A stretch of DNA of 64,000 nucleotides from Oceanimonas marisflavi (GCF_003049725.1 NZ_QAGM01000016.1:1-64000), one strand, 5' to 3'; positions 18,241-28,396 are shown, counted from the first letter of the stretch. Made by a program: numbers and translations. Notes: a model not told the origin generated them from the sequence alone.

Positions 18241-18286
18241 AAAAGGGGTCGGAGTCATTTTTAAAAATGACTCCGACCCCTTTTTT
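18241..18286 (+). terminator. Perfect 44-base palindrome, terminator or repeat element
   Basis: Two perfect 22-base arms (18241-18262 and 18263-18284) meet with no spacer, starting AAAAGGGGTCGGAGTC, and a T-run follows. It lies three bases after the dehydrogenase stop. As RNA it would form a long stem ending in U residues, a strong intrinsic terminator. The core GGGGTCGGAGTCATTTTT resembles dispersed palindromes that I recall from other gammaproteobacteria, so it may also be a repeat copy; a genome-wide count would show this. Confidence 0.8.
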
Positions 18287-18355
18287 CCTTGAATTGCCTT
18301 TGCACCACTATCCCTTCTAACATGTACTCTCTCCCTGTCCGACATCGGTAGCCAC

Positions 18356-19441
18356 ATGACCAGACTCGCTACTACCAAGCTAAAGTCAAAAAAGCCCGCC
18401 AAACACAGCCCAGCCGGTCAGTTCCAGCTGCTGTGGGAAAAAATAGACAAGCAAAAAACCCGCCTGGCAGGCCAGGAAAAGCGGGTTCGCAAGATAGTGG
18501 ATCGCTTCAATGCCGAGATACTGCCCCTGGAGCAGGAGCTGGCCCGCAGCCAGTACCGGCTTATTGAACGGCTACTCACCTTTTTATCCCGCAAATCCCT
18601 GACACAGTGGCAACGGGATGATCTACTCGACTGGATACAACAGGAACTGGGCGTACTGAGCAGCAATCCCTTTACCGATCCCGAACTGGATACCGTCGAC
18701 TTGCTGCATCGCTTCGAAATTCTGCTCAAGCAGTATTATCCCAAGCCCGAGCCCACAAAAATAACGGAATCCGAGCGCGATCAGCTCAGAGATGATGTCT
18801 ACCGGGAACTGGGGCTGGAGCTGAACGACGACGATATCGATCTGTTCATGCACAGCCCGACCGACTTTTTGCAACAGATGATGAAGAACATACAGGAAGA
18901 GGGCGAGGACGGGCCGGAAGAGGATAACGAAGAGGACAATATTTGTGGTGCTGCTGAACGCACCGATGGCCAGGCCGTGGGCAAGGCCCTGATCAACCGC
19001 CTGTACAAGCAACTGGCCAAAAAACTGCACCCGGACCGGGAGCAGGACCCGGAACTGAAAACGGTCAAACAGGAGCAAATGCAACAGCTGCAGGCAGCCA
19101 GACAGGAGAACGATATTCACACCCTGCTTGAACTGCATCACCGGCATTTGGACGCCAGTGCCCTGGACCCGAAGGATCTGCACGACATCAATGAACTGCT
19201 ACGCCGGCAGTTACACGAGCTGGAATGGCAGTATGAGGCCGTGTTTATGAATAACAGCCTGGAATCGGTCATCTGGAACCGTTTTCGGCATTCCAGTGGT
19301 ATTTCCAGTAACAGCCTGTTTGCCGAGCATAGCCAGGCACTGAAAGCCGGTATCCAGCATAACAACAGGCTGCTCAAGGAGCTGAAAGCCCTCAAGGAGC
19401 TTAAACAACGGCTGCAGGAAGACAGATACTTCGACTACTGA
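18356..19441 (+). CDS. J-domain-like protein with long helical arms
   Basis: This cytoplasmic protein of 361 residues has no signal peptide or membrane segment. A J-domain-like segment near residues 208-235 reads LINRLYKQLAKKLHPDREQD, with the HPD triad (225-227) that stimulates DnaK ATPase. It sits in mid-protein, not at the N-terminus as in DnaJ. Long charged helices, probably coiled coil, lie before it (about 20-75) and after it (270-361), with a very acidic linker (EEGEDGPEEDNEEDN, about 183-197). No Gly/Phe or zinc region is present. It is flanked by the lactate operon terminator and ridA and appears to be a single-gene unit. It is probably a specialised DnaK co-chaperone; the client is unknown. 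Confidence 0.6.
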   Translation: MTRLATTKLKSKKPAKHSPAGQFQLLWEKIDKQKTRLAGQEKRVRKIVDRFNAEILPLEQELARSQYRLIERLLTFLSRKSLTQWQRDDLLDWIQQELGVLSSNPFTDPELDTVDLLHRFEILLKQYYPKPEPTKITESERDQLRDDVYRELGLELNDDDIDLFMHSPTDFLQQMMKNIQEEGEDGPEEDNEEDNICGAAERTDGQAVGKALINRLYKQLAKKLHPDREQDPELKTVKQEQMQQLQAARQENDIHTLLELHHRHLDASALDPKDLHDINELLRRQLHELEWQYEAVFMNNSLESVIWNRFRHSSGISSNSLFAEHSQALKAGIQHNNRLLKELKALKELKQRLQEDRYFDY

Positions 19442-19588
19442 CTGAACACACCTGCCCGGGCGGACAGTCCGATCTCCGTGATCGCTGCCATATTGTTTTA
19501 CCTTTTTCAAAAGAGGCAGTTTACAAAACAGAAGCAGCCGGTAAGGTCTGGCTTTTAGCTCTCAGTAAACGCCATAAAGGAAGTACCA

Positions 19589-19939
19589 ATGACTATTGAA
19601 CGCCAGCAGATCGGCCAGCGCATGAGCCGTATCGTCAAGCACAACGGTACCATCTACCTGTGCGGTCAGGTGTGCAAGGACGCCACTCAGGACATCACCG
19701 GGCAAACCACCACCATGCTGGAGAAGGTGGATGAACTGCTGAAGGAAGCGGGATCCGACCGCGAACACATTCTGTCCGCCACCATCTACGTCAAGACCAT
19801 GGCCGACTTCGCCGCCATGAACGCGGTATGGGACGCCTGGGTGCCGGAAGGCCATGCCCCGGCCCGGGCCTGTGTGGAAGCCGCCATGGCCCGCCCCGAG
19901 CTGCTGGTGGAAATTTCCGTGGTGGCCGCCGAGGCCTGA
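19589..19939 (+). CDS. RidA family protein (YoaB-like)
   Basis: This small protein of 116 residues belongs to the RidA/YjgF/UK114 family, which forms trimers and hydrolyses reactive enamine/imine intermediates to ketones and ammonia. Recognisable features are [10 protein letters not shown] near residues 19-28, the repeated [14 protein letters not shown] helix, and [22 protein letters not shown] at the C-terminus with the arginine that binds the substrate carboxylate. The sequence looks like the YoaB branch rather than RidA itself. An AAGGAAG site is upstream and a strong terminator follows. The nearby glutamate dehydrogenase and lactate/pyruvate genes show no direct operon link. Confidence 0.85.
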   Translation: MTIERQQIGQRMSRIVKHNGTIYLCGQVCKDATQDITGQTTTMLEKVDELLKEAGSDREHILSATIYVKTMADFAAMNAVWDAWVPEGHAPARACVEAAMARPELLVEISVVAAEA

Positions 19940-19961
19940 GCCAGCCCCCTGTAGAGCAATC

Positions 19962-19995
19962 AAAAGGCCAGCCCGTCACCGGGCTGGCCTTTTAT
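19962..19995 (+). terminator. Intrinsic terminator of the ridA-like gene
   Basis: The 12-base arms AAAAGGCCAGCCC and GGGCTGGCCTTTT flank a short GTCACC loop and end in a T-run. It lies 23 bases after the stop. The symmetric A/T flanks allow it to work in both directions, so it probably also ends the convergent GH3 gene. Confidence 0.85.
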
Positions 19996-20010
19996 TCGCC
20001 ATAACAAAGC

Positions 20011-22689
20011 TCAGCCTTTCCATTTGCCTCCCTTGCCGGGCTTGTCCTTGTCGTGCCAGTAATGGCTCCACTTATGCTGGTGATCTTCGCCTTCATCCGG
20101 CTCATGCCACTCCTGGTACCACTTGCCCCGCCATATTTTCTTCATATGATGAAATGGCTTGCCCAGTTGGGGAAACGCCATGCCAATGCGTCCCGTCAGG
20201 GGCGTATCGGCCGAAGAGCCGCCCACAAAGACCTGATAACGGCCACTGGCCTCTTTCCAGTCGCCATAGGCCCATTTGGTCAGATCATCGGGATAATCGG
20301 GCACAAAGTAGGAGAAGGGATGGTTTGACGCCCCGGCGTCGATCTCCACGCTCACCCGCTGGCTTTCTCCCGGCTCAAGGAACACTTTCTCGAACCCTAC
20401 CAGCCGCTTGGACGGCTGCTCAGCCTGCTTCGGCAATTTCAGGTAGACCTGGGAGGCCTCGGCACCGAACCGGTCACCTCTGTTGGTGACCGTATATTCC
20501 ACCGTCAGCACCGGCACCAGTTTTGCCAGCATCAGCAGGGGGGAGTGAGGCTTGTGATGACCATGGTGCTTGCCATGGCCGGGCCAGCCACGCGGCGTAT
20601 ATTCTCGCCGGAAGCGCTTGCTCAGGGTCAGATCGCTGTAGGCAAAACGGGTATAGGACAGACCGTGACCAAAGGGGAACACCGGGGTCACGCCATTGGC
20701 CTCGTACCAGCGGTAGCCCATTTCCAGGCCCTCGGTATAGTTGCTTACCAGCTGATCGCTGCCATCGCCAAACACGCCGTCCTGGGGAAAGCCCTTGCCG
20801 CCGGGCAGGCCGTTGTCTTCCCGCAACCCCGGATATTGCGCCTCGGTGGCGAAGGCGGCCTCACGGGCACTGGCGGGAAAAGTGACCGGCAACTTGCCCG
20901 AAGGATTGAGCGCACCAAACAGCAGGTCGGCCATAATGTCGCCCTCTTCCTGGCCGGGGAACCAGGCGGCAAACAGCGCCGGCACCTGCTCCAGCCAGTC
21001 CATTACAATGCCCGAGGCACTGTACAGCACCACCACATTGTTGGGGTTGGCTGCCGATACCTGGCGCACCAGCTCGTCCTGCTGCACCTGATCGCCGGTA
21101 CAGTCGGGCTCTTCCACCGGCGGGGGTGGCAGCACGGCTCTCGCAGCCACACCGGAATCGGAAGGCGCTTCCGGATCTCCTCCGCTGTCACTGCCACCAC
21201 CGCCATTGCCATCAACACACAGGGTGGGCAGGATCAGGCTTTTCAGATCCCGGGTCTCCCGCGGGTTGGTACCCACCATCAGCACCACAATGTCGGATTG
21301 CTGCGCCAGTGCCACGGCGGACTCAATATCCACTCCGTTGTGGTAGGTCACGCCGGAAACGTATTTTTCCAGTCCCGTTTGCGGCGAAATAGTAAAGAAG
21401 GGCACGACCGTGGTCAGCCCCTGACGACTCAGGTTACGGGGTGGCATGGTGGCCCGGCCGGCAAACCAGGGGTGACCGATAAGGGCAATGCTGGGATTGC
21501 TGGCTTTGTCCAGCGGCAGAAAGTCCCCTTCGTTTTTCAGCAGGGTAATGCCGCCCTCCGCCAGCGCCCTGGCCTTGGCGGCGTTAGTGCTCAGATCAGG
21601 CTCCAGAAACTTATCAAAGGGGTTATCAAACTGGCCGAACTCCGACATTTTCACGTAGCGGGGCCGCAGCGCCGCGTCGATGTCGGCCTCGGTGATTTCG
21701 CCGGCATCCAGAGCCGCCTGTATGTTGGCTTCGGAATAGAACAGGGGATCCGAGTCCAGCTCATAGCCCACCCCGGCCTTCAGCGCCTTGACCGTGCTGT
21801 GCATGGCACGGCGATCGCTTTCCACCCAGCCGTCAAAGCCCCAGCGCTCGCGCAGGGTTTTGACCAGCACATCGTGGCTGTCGCAGATATAGTCGCTGTC
21901 GTTCAGATAGGGAAAGGCGCACATAATGGACGCCGGTCTGGCATCGCGCACCGCCATTTCAAAGGGCAGCAAATACAGCTCGTGCAGCGCCCGCCCGGGA
22001 ATGCGCACCCCGGCGGTCCAGCGCTCAAAGTCATATTCATGCTCATTACCCAAAAAGTGCTTGGGCTGGGCCTGCACGCCCCGAGACTGAATCCCCATGA
22101 TCTGGGCCGAGCCAATCACCCCCGCCAGAAAGGGATCTTCCCCCGGGTATTCCTGGCCGCGGCCGGCATAGGGCGAGCGGATCAGGTTCAGCCCCGGCCC
22201 CAGCAGCACCTGGCTGGCAAAGGTATAGGCCTCGTCGCCCACTACTTCCCCCCAGCCGTAGACCAGCTCGGGATCGAAACTGGCCGCCGCCAGGGTCATG
22301 GACGGGCCGGCGGTTCTAACCGGCTCGGGCACACAGGAACCACCGCGAATGCCGTTACCCCCGTTAATCTCCCGGAAGTTGGGAATCCCCAGTTCAGAAA
22401 TGCCGGTAATATGCCGGCCCAGAGGGGTAAAGCCGCAGGTGGCAAACTGGTTGCCCTGGCCCAGATAATCGCCTTGCGGCCCGGCGTTTTCATCGGGGCG
22501 GTTGGAGATTTGCTGAATTTTCTGCTCGAGAGTCATCGCATCCAGCAGGGCATCGGCAAGCGTTTCGTGAGGATTGGAACCGGGATCGGCAGCCAGACCG
22601 AAAGAAAGCAGGACGGTTGCCAGCACAGACACCCCCGACCTTGCTCCCCCCGTTATATTTGAAGGAATAATCATCGCCATGTCTCCCAT
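20011..22689 (-). CDS. Secreted GH3 glycoside hydrolase with His-rich insert and tail
   Basis: This is a family 3 glycoside hydrolase (beta-glucosidase-like), 892 residues. Order: N-terminal hydrophobic signal-like segment (about 14-34); (beta/alpha)8 domain with QPKHFLGNEHEYDFERW (about 206-222) and WGFDGWVESDRRAMHS (about 285-300); alpha/beta sandwich domain from about residue 375; a Gly/Ser/Pro-rich insert (about 486-520); fibronectin III-like domain from about residue 740. The catalytic Asp is in ESDR, where SDW is usual. Unusual are a GHGKHHGHHKPHS insert near residue 718 and a final 45 residues rich in His, Lys and Trp. The ATG at 22689 is the longest start; the ATG at 22674 has a better-spaced GGGAG. 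It stands alone and could be a type II secretion substrate. The sugar specificity is unknown. Confidence 0.8.
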   Translation of the reverse strand: MGDMAMIIPSNITGGARSGVSVLATVLLSFGLAADPGSNPHETLADALLDAMTLEQKIQQISNRPDENAGPQGDYLGQGNQFATCGFTPLGRHITGISELGIPNFREINGGNGIRGGSCVPEPVRTAGPSMTLAAASFDPELVYGWGEVVGDEAYTFASQVLLGPGLNLIRSPYAGRGQEYPGEDPFLAGVIGSAQIMGIQSRGVQAQPKHFLGNEHEYDFERWTAGVRIPGRALHELYLLPFEMAVRDARPASIMCAFPYLNDSDYICDSHDVLVKTLRERWGFDGWVESDRRAMHSTVKALKAGVGYELDSDPLFYSEANIQAALDAGEITEADIDAALRPRYVKMSEFGQFDNPFDKFLEPDLSTNAAKARALAEGGITLLKNEGDFLPLDKASNPSIALIGHPWFAGRATMPPRNLSRQGLTTVVPFFTISPQTGLEKYVSGVTYHNGVDIESAVALAQQSDIVVLMVGTNPRETRDLKSLILPTLCVDGNGGGGSDSGGDPEAPSDSGVAARAVLPPPPVEEPDCTGDQVQQDELVRQVSAANPNNVVVLYSASGIVMDWLEQVPALFAAWFPGQEEGDIMADLLFGALNPSGKLPVTFPASAREAAFATEAQYPGLREDNGLPGGKGFPQDGVFGDGSDQLVSNYTEGLEMGYRWYEANGVTPVFPFGHGLSYTRFAYSDLTLSKRFRREYTPRGWPGHGKHHGHHKPHSPLLMLAKLVPVLTVEYTVTNRGDRFGAEASQVYLKLPKQAEQPSKRLVGFEKVFLEPGESQRVSVEIDAGASNHPFSYFVPDYPDDLTKWAYGDWKEASGRYQVFVGGSSADTPLTGRIGMAFPQLGKPFHHMKKIWRGKWYQEWHEPDEGEDHQHKWSHYWHDKDKPGKGGKWKG

Positions 22690-23010
22690 ATACAGCTTGG
22701 GATAACGCGGACAATTCCCTGTCAGGGTTCAAACTCGTGGGTACTCCGGCAGCGAGTGCGCAAAGGCAGAATAATCGAAATAATATCGCTTCATGGAAAG
22801 GCGCCAAACGCCCCATGGCGCGGAGTAACGCCGGCAAAGGGTAATGTGCAACCCGCTAACTAGCGCAGCAAAGTTACCCAGAAAGCATAGCCGAAAAAGG
22901 AAGGAGTGTTTAAAAAAACAACACCCTCCTGGGGACGTTCCAGGACTACGGTAAAAAATAAAAGCCCGGAACGACCGGGCCTTTAGACGTTATCCGAAGA
23001 AGACTGGCGG
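22690..23010. other. Intergenic region between gdhA and the GH3 gene
   Basis: These 321 bases hold the leader of the GH3 gene at their left end and the gdhA terminator at their right. A further imperfect hairpin around 22903-22930 (GGAGTGTTT against AACAACACCCTCC, A-rich loop) lies between them. I see no gene and no clear promoter hexamers. Confidence 0.4.
22958..22985 (-). terminator. Intrinsic terminator of gdhA
   Basis: Arms GCCCGG (22964-22969) and CCGGGC (22975-22980) with a five-base loop are followed, read on the minus strand, by a T-rich run. It is 25 bases after the gdhA stop. Confidence 0.8.
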
Positions 23011-24393
<1,383 letters not shown>

Positions 24394-24512
24394 TTATTAG
24401 GGATGCACCTTTACGAGACCCCGCACTATTGAAATATGTCGCTCCTCTCGGGTCAATGACTAATTTTCAGATATATATACCAAAAAGAAGAATATTTATG
24501 CTTTCTTAGAAC

Positions 24513-24528
24513 TTTGAGATCGATCACA
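24513..24528. promoter_or_regulatory. Possible CRP site upstream of gspE
   Basis: TTTGA-GATCGA-TCACA matches the CRP consensus TGTGA-N6-TCACA at nine of ten positions, 63 bases before gspE and about 150 bases before gdhA. CRP control of either gene is plausible but this is one short match. Confidence 0.3.
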
Positions 24529-24590
24529 GCCTTCTCTCGACCATTAAACAAGCAGTCTATGCTTGATCAGAGCGAAGGGAGGCAAACGAT

Positions 24591-26303
24591 ATGGATATCA
24601 GCGAATCCTGGTCAGCACGGGATCAGGCCCTCGGTCAGCAACTGATCGAGCAGGGTCACCTTACCGACAAAGAGCTGAGCCGGCTGGCACGTATGCAGCA
24701 GGGCCAGCAGGAAGCCGTGCCCCTCACCCGCTTGCTGCTCAACCTGGGCATGATGTCGGAGCGGGAGCTGGCCCGCACCCTGGCCGAACAACACCGGCTG
24801 CCGCTGACCGAAAACGACCGCTATCCCATGGCCCCGCCGCTCGAGCAGCCCCTGCCCTACCGCTTTCTCAAGGAACATCACTTGGTACCCCTGCACCGGG
24901 AAGAAAACACTCTGGTGCTGGCCATGGTGGATCCGGGTGATGACTTCGCCCTGCAGGCCATGGCCATGCTCTGCGGCCAGCCGGTAAAGGCCCAGGTGGG
25001 GGTCAGCTCCGAGATAGACGCCGCCATTGAGCGGCTTTACGGCGAAGGCCAGAGCAAAATGGGCGACATACTGTCGGCGGTACAGGAAGAGGAAGAAACC
25101 GAAGAGCGCATCGCCCAGCTGAAAGACATGGCCAGCGAGGCCCCGGTGATCCGGCTGGTCAACCTGCTGATCCAGAAGGCGGTGGAGCTGAGAGCGTCGG
25201 ATATTCATGTTGAGCCCTTTGAAAACCGGCTCACCATTCGCTACCGCATCGATGGCGTCCTGCAACAGGGCGAGGCACCGCCGGTAAACATGACCCCCGC
25301 CATTATCTCGCGTATCAAGATACTGGCCCGGCTCAACATAGCCGAGCGCCGCCTGCCCCAGGACGGCCGTATCGAGCTGAAGGTGCAGGGCCAGGATCTG
25401 GACATTCGCGTGTCCACCGTGCCCACCATGCACGGCGAAAGCCTGGTGATGCGCCTGCTCAACCGGGAAAGCGTGGTGCTCGACTTCGATGCCCTGGGCT
25501 TTGCCGGCGACACCCGTCAGCGGCTGCAGCAGGTGCTGAATATTCCTCACGGCGTGCTGCTGGTCACCGGCCCCACCGGCAGCGGCAAGACCACCACCCT
25601 CTATACCGCCCTCAACCGGCTCAACACCACGGAGCGCAAGCTGATCACGGTGGAAGACCCGGTGGAATACCAGATGGAGGGCATTAACCAGATCCACGTC
25701 AAGCCCGCCATCGGCCTGACCTTTGCCAGCGCCCTGCGCGCCATCGTGCGCCAGGACCCGGATGTGATCATGGTGGGGGAAATGCGCGATCTGGAAACCG
25801 CCCGCATCTGCGTGCAGTCGGCGCTCACCGGGCACCTGGTGCTCTCCACCCTCCATACCAACGACGCCGCCAGCAGCGTGACCCGGCTGCTGGAAATGGG
25901 GGTGGAGGACTACCTGCTCACCTCCACCCTCAACGGCGTGGTCGGCCAGCGCCTGATCCGGGTGCTTTGCCCGCACTGCAAGGAAGGCTATACGCCGTTG
26001 CCGGAGCTGGTGCGTGAGCTTAAACTGGAGCCACTGGTGCCCGGCGAGCCGCTGCGGCTCTGCCGCCCCGTGGGATGCCCCCACTGCGCCCACACCGGCT
26101 ATTACGGCCGGCTGGCCATTCAGGAGCTGCTGGTGATGAACGACGACATTCGCAAACTGGTGCTGAGCCATGCCGATGCCGGCCAGATCCAGCGCGCCGC
26201 CGTGGCCGGCGGCATGCGCACCATGTATGGCGACGGTCTGCTCAAGGCCCGGCAGGGGATCACCAATGTGGAAGAGGTGATCCGCGTCACCCAGGAGGCC
26301 TGA
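24591..26303 (+). CDS. gspE: Type II secretion ATPase GspE (XpsE-like)
   Basis: This is the hexameric cytoplasmic ATPase that drives pseudopilus assembly, 570 residues. An N-terminal GspE/PilB domain (about 1-150) binds GspL, followed by the ATPase core. Motifs include Walker A GPTGSGKTTT near residue 326, the Asp box, Walker B IMVGEMRDLETA and the His box STLHTNDA. Two zinc-binding pairs, CPHC near residue 462 and CPHC near 500, are intact. It is the first gene of an E-F-G-H-I-J-K-L-M-N-D operon, the order known from Xanthomonas xps. It is preceded by a GAGG-type site (GGGAGG). Confidence 0.93.
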   Translation: MDISESWSARDQALGQQLIEQGHLTDKELSRLARMQQGQQEAVPLTRLLLNLGMMSERELARTLAEQHRLPLTENDRYPMAPPLEQPLPYRFLKEHHLVPLHREENTLVLAMVDPGDDFALQAMAMLCGQPVKAQVGVSSEIDAAIERLYGEGQSKMGDILSAVQEEEETEERIAQLKDMASEAPVIRLVNLLIQKAVELRASDIHVEPFENRLTIRYRIDGVLQQGEAPPVNMTPAIISRIKILARLNIAERRLPQDGRIELKVQGQDLDIRVSTVPTMHGESLVMRLLNRESVVLDFDALGFAGDTRQRLQQVLNIPHGVLLVTGPTGSGKTTTLYTALNRLNTTERKLITVEDPVEYQMEGINQIHVKPAIGLTFASALRAIVRQDPDVIMVGEMRDLETARICVQSALTGHLVLSTLHTNDAASSVTRLLEMGVEDYLLTSTLNGVVGQRLIRVLCPHCKEGYTPLPELVRELKLEPLVPGEPLRLCRPVGCPHCAHTGYYGRLAIQELLVMNDDIRKLVLSHADAGQIQRAAVAGGMRTMYGDGLLKARQGITNVEEVIRVTQEA

Positions 26304-26304
26304 G

Positions 26305-27525
26305 ATGGCGCTGTTTCACTTTCGGGCGGTCAGCCACAGCGGCGAAGAGCAGGAAGGCCGGCTGGAAGGGGCCGATCAGCAGGCCATTGTGCTGCAGCTG
26401 CAGCAGCGGGGGCTGATCCCCCTCAGTGTGGAACCCGCCGGCGAACGCAGCACCGGCGTGCTCAACATGAACATCAGCCTGGGCCGCACAGGCACGGGTG
26501 AACGGCATATTCAGACCCTGACCCAGGATCTGGCGGCCCTGCTCAAGGCCGGCATCCCCCTGGAACGGGCCCTGGGCATCATGATCCAGGTGCGCGACCG
26601 CGAAGCCGATACTCACCTGCTGAGCCGCATTCGTGAGGGCATACAGCGCGGTCAGCCGCTGTCGGCGGTACTGGCGGAGCAAAATGCGGGCTTTTCGCCC
26701 TTTTATCTCAACATGATCCGCGCCGCCGAGATCTCGGGCAACCTGGATCAGGGGCTGACGGATCTGGCCCAATATCTGGAGCGCAGCCGGTTGCTAAGGG
26801 AAAAAGCCCTGTCTGCCCTGATCTACCCGCTTATTCTGCTGCTGGTATCGGCGGCCTCACTGCTAATCATTCTCACCTACGTTATTCCCCAGTTTCAGCA
26901 ACTGTTTGCCGACATGGGCCAGACCATGCCCCTGCCCACCCGCATCGTGATCGGCACCGCCGAGTTCATCAAGAGCACCGGGCTCTGGCTGCTGCTGGGG
27001 CTGTTACTGGTGCTGATCTATGCCCGCCGCCGGCTGCGTGAGCCTGGTGTGCGCCTGGCCTGGCACCGGCTGCTGCTGCGTCTGCCCCTGGCCGGACCGC
27101 TTATTCAGCGGCTGGAAGTGGCCCGCTTTACCCGCAGTCTGGGCACCCTGATGAAAGGCGGTGTGCCTCTGCTGGGCGCCCTCGATATTGCCCGCCAGAC
27201 CCTGGGCAACCAGCTGCTGATGGACATTCTGGCCGAGGCCGGCCGCGACCTGAAGGAAGGCAAACGGCTGGCGGAGCCGCTGCAGGCGTCGGGCCGGTTT
27301 CCGCCCCTGGCGATACAGATGATCCGGGTCGGCGAAGAAACCGGCCAGCTGGAAGACATGCTGCTCAAGGTGGCCGACAGCTACGACCGGGAAGTGGAAA
27401 ACGCCATTCAGCGCCTGCTGACCATACTGGAGCCGGTGCTGATCCTGGGCCTGGGGGTGCTGATCGCCGGCATCATCATTTCCATGCTGGTGGCCATTCT
27501 CAGTATCAATGAACTGCCCATCTAG
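26305..27525 (+). CDS. gspF: Type II secretion inner-membrane protein GspF
   Basis: This is the polytopic platform protein of the secreton, 406 residues, with two repeated T2SSF domains (about 65-190 and 270-395) and three membrane segments near residues 170-195, 220-240 and 372-400. Motifs: ERALGIMIQVRD, the Pro-containing QQLFADMGQTMPLPTRI between domains, and the final ILEPVLILGLGVLIAGIIISMLVAILSIN. The ATG follows the gspE stop by one base. It contacts GspE and GspL and places pseudopilins during assembly. Confidence 0.93.
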   Translation: MALFHFRAVSHSGEEQEGRLEGADQQAIVLQLQQRGLIPLSVEPAGERSTGVLNMNISLGRTGTGERHIQTLTQDLAALLKAGIPLERALGIMIQVRDREADTHLLSRIREGIQRGQPLSAVLAEQNAGFSPFYLNMIRAAEISGNLDQGLTDLAQYLERSRLLREKALSALIYPLILLLVSAASLLIILTYVIPQFQQLFADMGQTMPLPTRIVIGTAEFIKSTGLWLLLGLLLVLIYARRRLREPGVRLAWHRLLLRLPLAGPLIQRLEVARFTRSLGTLMKGGVPLLGALDIARQTLGNQLLMDILAEAGRDLKEGKRLAEPLQASGRFPPLAIQMIRVGEETGQLEDMLLKVADSYDREVENAIQRLLTILEPVLILGLGVLIAGIIISMLVAILSINELPI

Positions 27526-27534
27526 GGAGGTAAT

Positions 27535-27963
27535 GTGCGTTATCAACATAAACCATACGGAACCGGTTTTACCCTGCTCGAGCTGCTGGTGGTGCTGGTG
27601 ATCCTGGGGCTGCTGGCCAGCCTGGCCGGGCCTCAGGTACTGCGCCAGCTGGGCGGCTCCAAAACCAAAACGGCGGCGCTGCAGATCAAGGAGCTGAGCA
27701 CAGCGCTGGATCTGTACCGCCTGGAAGTGGGCCGCCATCCAAACACGGGCGAAGGACTGGAAGCCCTGATCAGCGCCCCACCCGGCGCCAGGGGCTGGAA
27801 CGGCCCCTATCTGAACAAGAAATCGGTGCCACAGGATCCCTGGGGCAACGACTACCACTACCGCTCTCCAGGACAGCACGGTGAGTTCGATCTGTTCAGT
27901 CTGGGCGCCGACAACCAGCAGGGAGGCTCGGGTGAGGCACAGGATGTGGTCAGCTGGGAATAA
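27535..27963 (+). CDS. gspG: Major pseudopilin GspG
   Basis: This is the major pseudopilin, 142 residues. The prepilin cleavage site is G|FTLLELLVVL after an eleven-residue leader, with the essential Glu at position 5 of the mature part; a PilD/GspO peptidase, not in this window, would cut and methylate it. Later features are the GspG-type PNTGEGLEALI, YLNKKSVPQDPWGNDYHY and FDLFSLGADNQQGG calcium-loop region. The start is GTG at 27535, behind GGAGG; the overlapping ATG at 27533 is out of frame. Confidence 0.93.
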   Translation: MRYQHKPYGTGFTLLELLVVLVILGLLASLAGPQVLRQLGGSKTKTAALQIKELSTALDLYRLEVGRHPNTGEGLEALISAPPGARGWNGPYLNKKSVPQDPWGNDYHYRSPGQHGEFDLFSLGADNQQGGSGEAQDVVSWE

Positions 27964-28396
27964 TACCCGCGGCTTTACCCTGCTCGAGCTGCTGGTGGTG
28001 CTGACCATTACCATCCTGGCGCTGGCCGTGGCCCTGCCCCGCTTCGCCGCCCTGCTGCCCGGTGCCGAGCTGAAAAGCTACAGCCGGCAAACCGCCGCCC
28101 TGCTGCGGCTGGCCCGCAGCCAGGCCATTGCCACCGGCGACCTCGTGATCCTGACGCTGGACCCGGAGCAAGGGCACACACGGCTGTCGGGGCAGCCCCG
28201 GGTGCACCCCTGGCCGAAGGGAGTGGCGCTGAGCCTGTCCGGCACCGGCACACCGCTGGCCCCCGAGGCCCCCGCCGGACTGACCTTTTATCCGGACGGC
28301 ACCAGCAGTGGCGGCACGCTGCAGGTGACGGGTGAAAACCGGCGCTACCGCATTCAGATCGACTGGCTTACCGGAAGGGTGTACTTCGATGACTAG
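27932..28396 (+). CDS. gspH: Minor pseudopilin GspH
   Basis: This minor pseudopilin has 154 residues from a GTG at 27932, chosen because GGGAGG lies five bases upstream; an ATG at 27944 would shorten the leader to a few residues. The cleavage site is RG|FTLLELLVVLTITILAL. The GspH core follows with ARSQAIATGDLVILTLD and ending DWLTGRVYFDD. It overlaps the end of gspG by 32 bases and the start of gspI by eight. In assembled secretons it links the GspI-J-K tip to the GspG filament. Confidence 0.87.
   Translation: MRHRMWSAGNNTRGFTLLELLVVLTITILALAVALPRFAALLPGAELKSYSRQTAALLRLARSQAIATGDLVILTLDPEQGHTRLSGQPRVHPWPKGVALSLSGTGTPLAPEAPAGLTFYPDGTSSGGTLQVTGENRRYRIQIDWLTGRVYFDD

Noticed and set aside
20545-22662. 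A 705-codon plus-strand frame opposite the GH3 gene
   Set aside because: The composition is His/Gly/Gln-rich with no domain order, typical of antisense frames in GC-rich DNA. The minus-strand frame has clear GH3 motifs.
24612-26171. A 519-codon minus-strand frame opposite gspE
   Set aside because: It has no recognisable motif, while GspE carries all ATPase motifs in the other direction.
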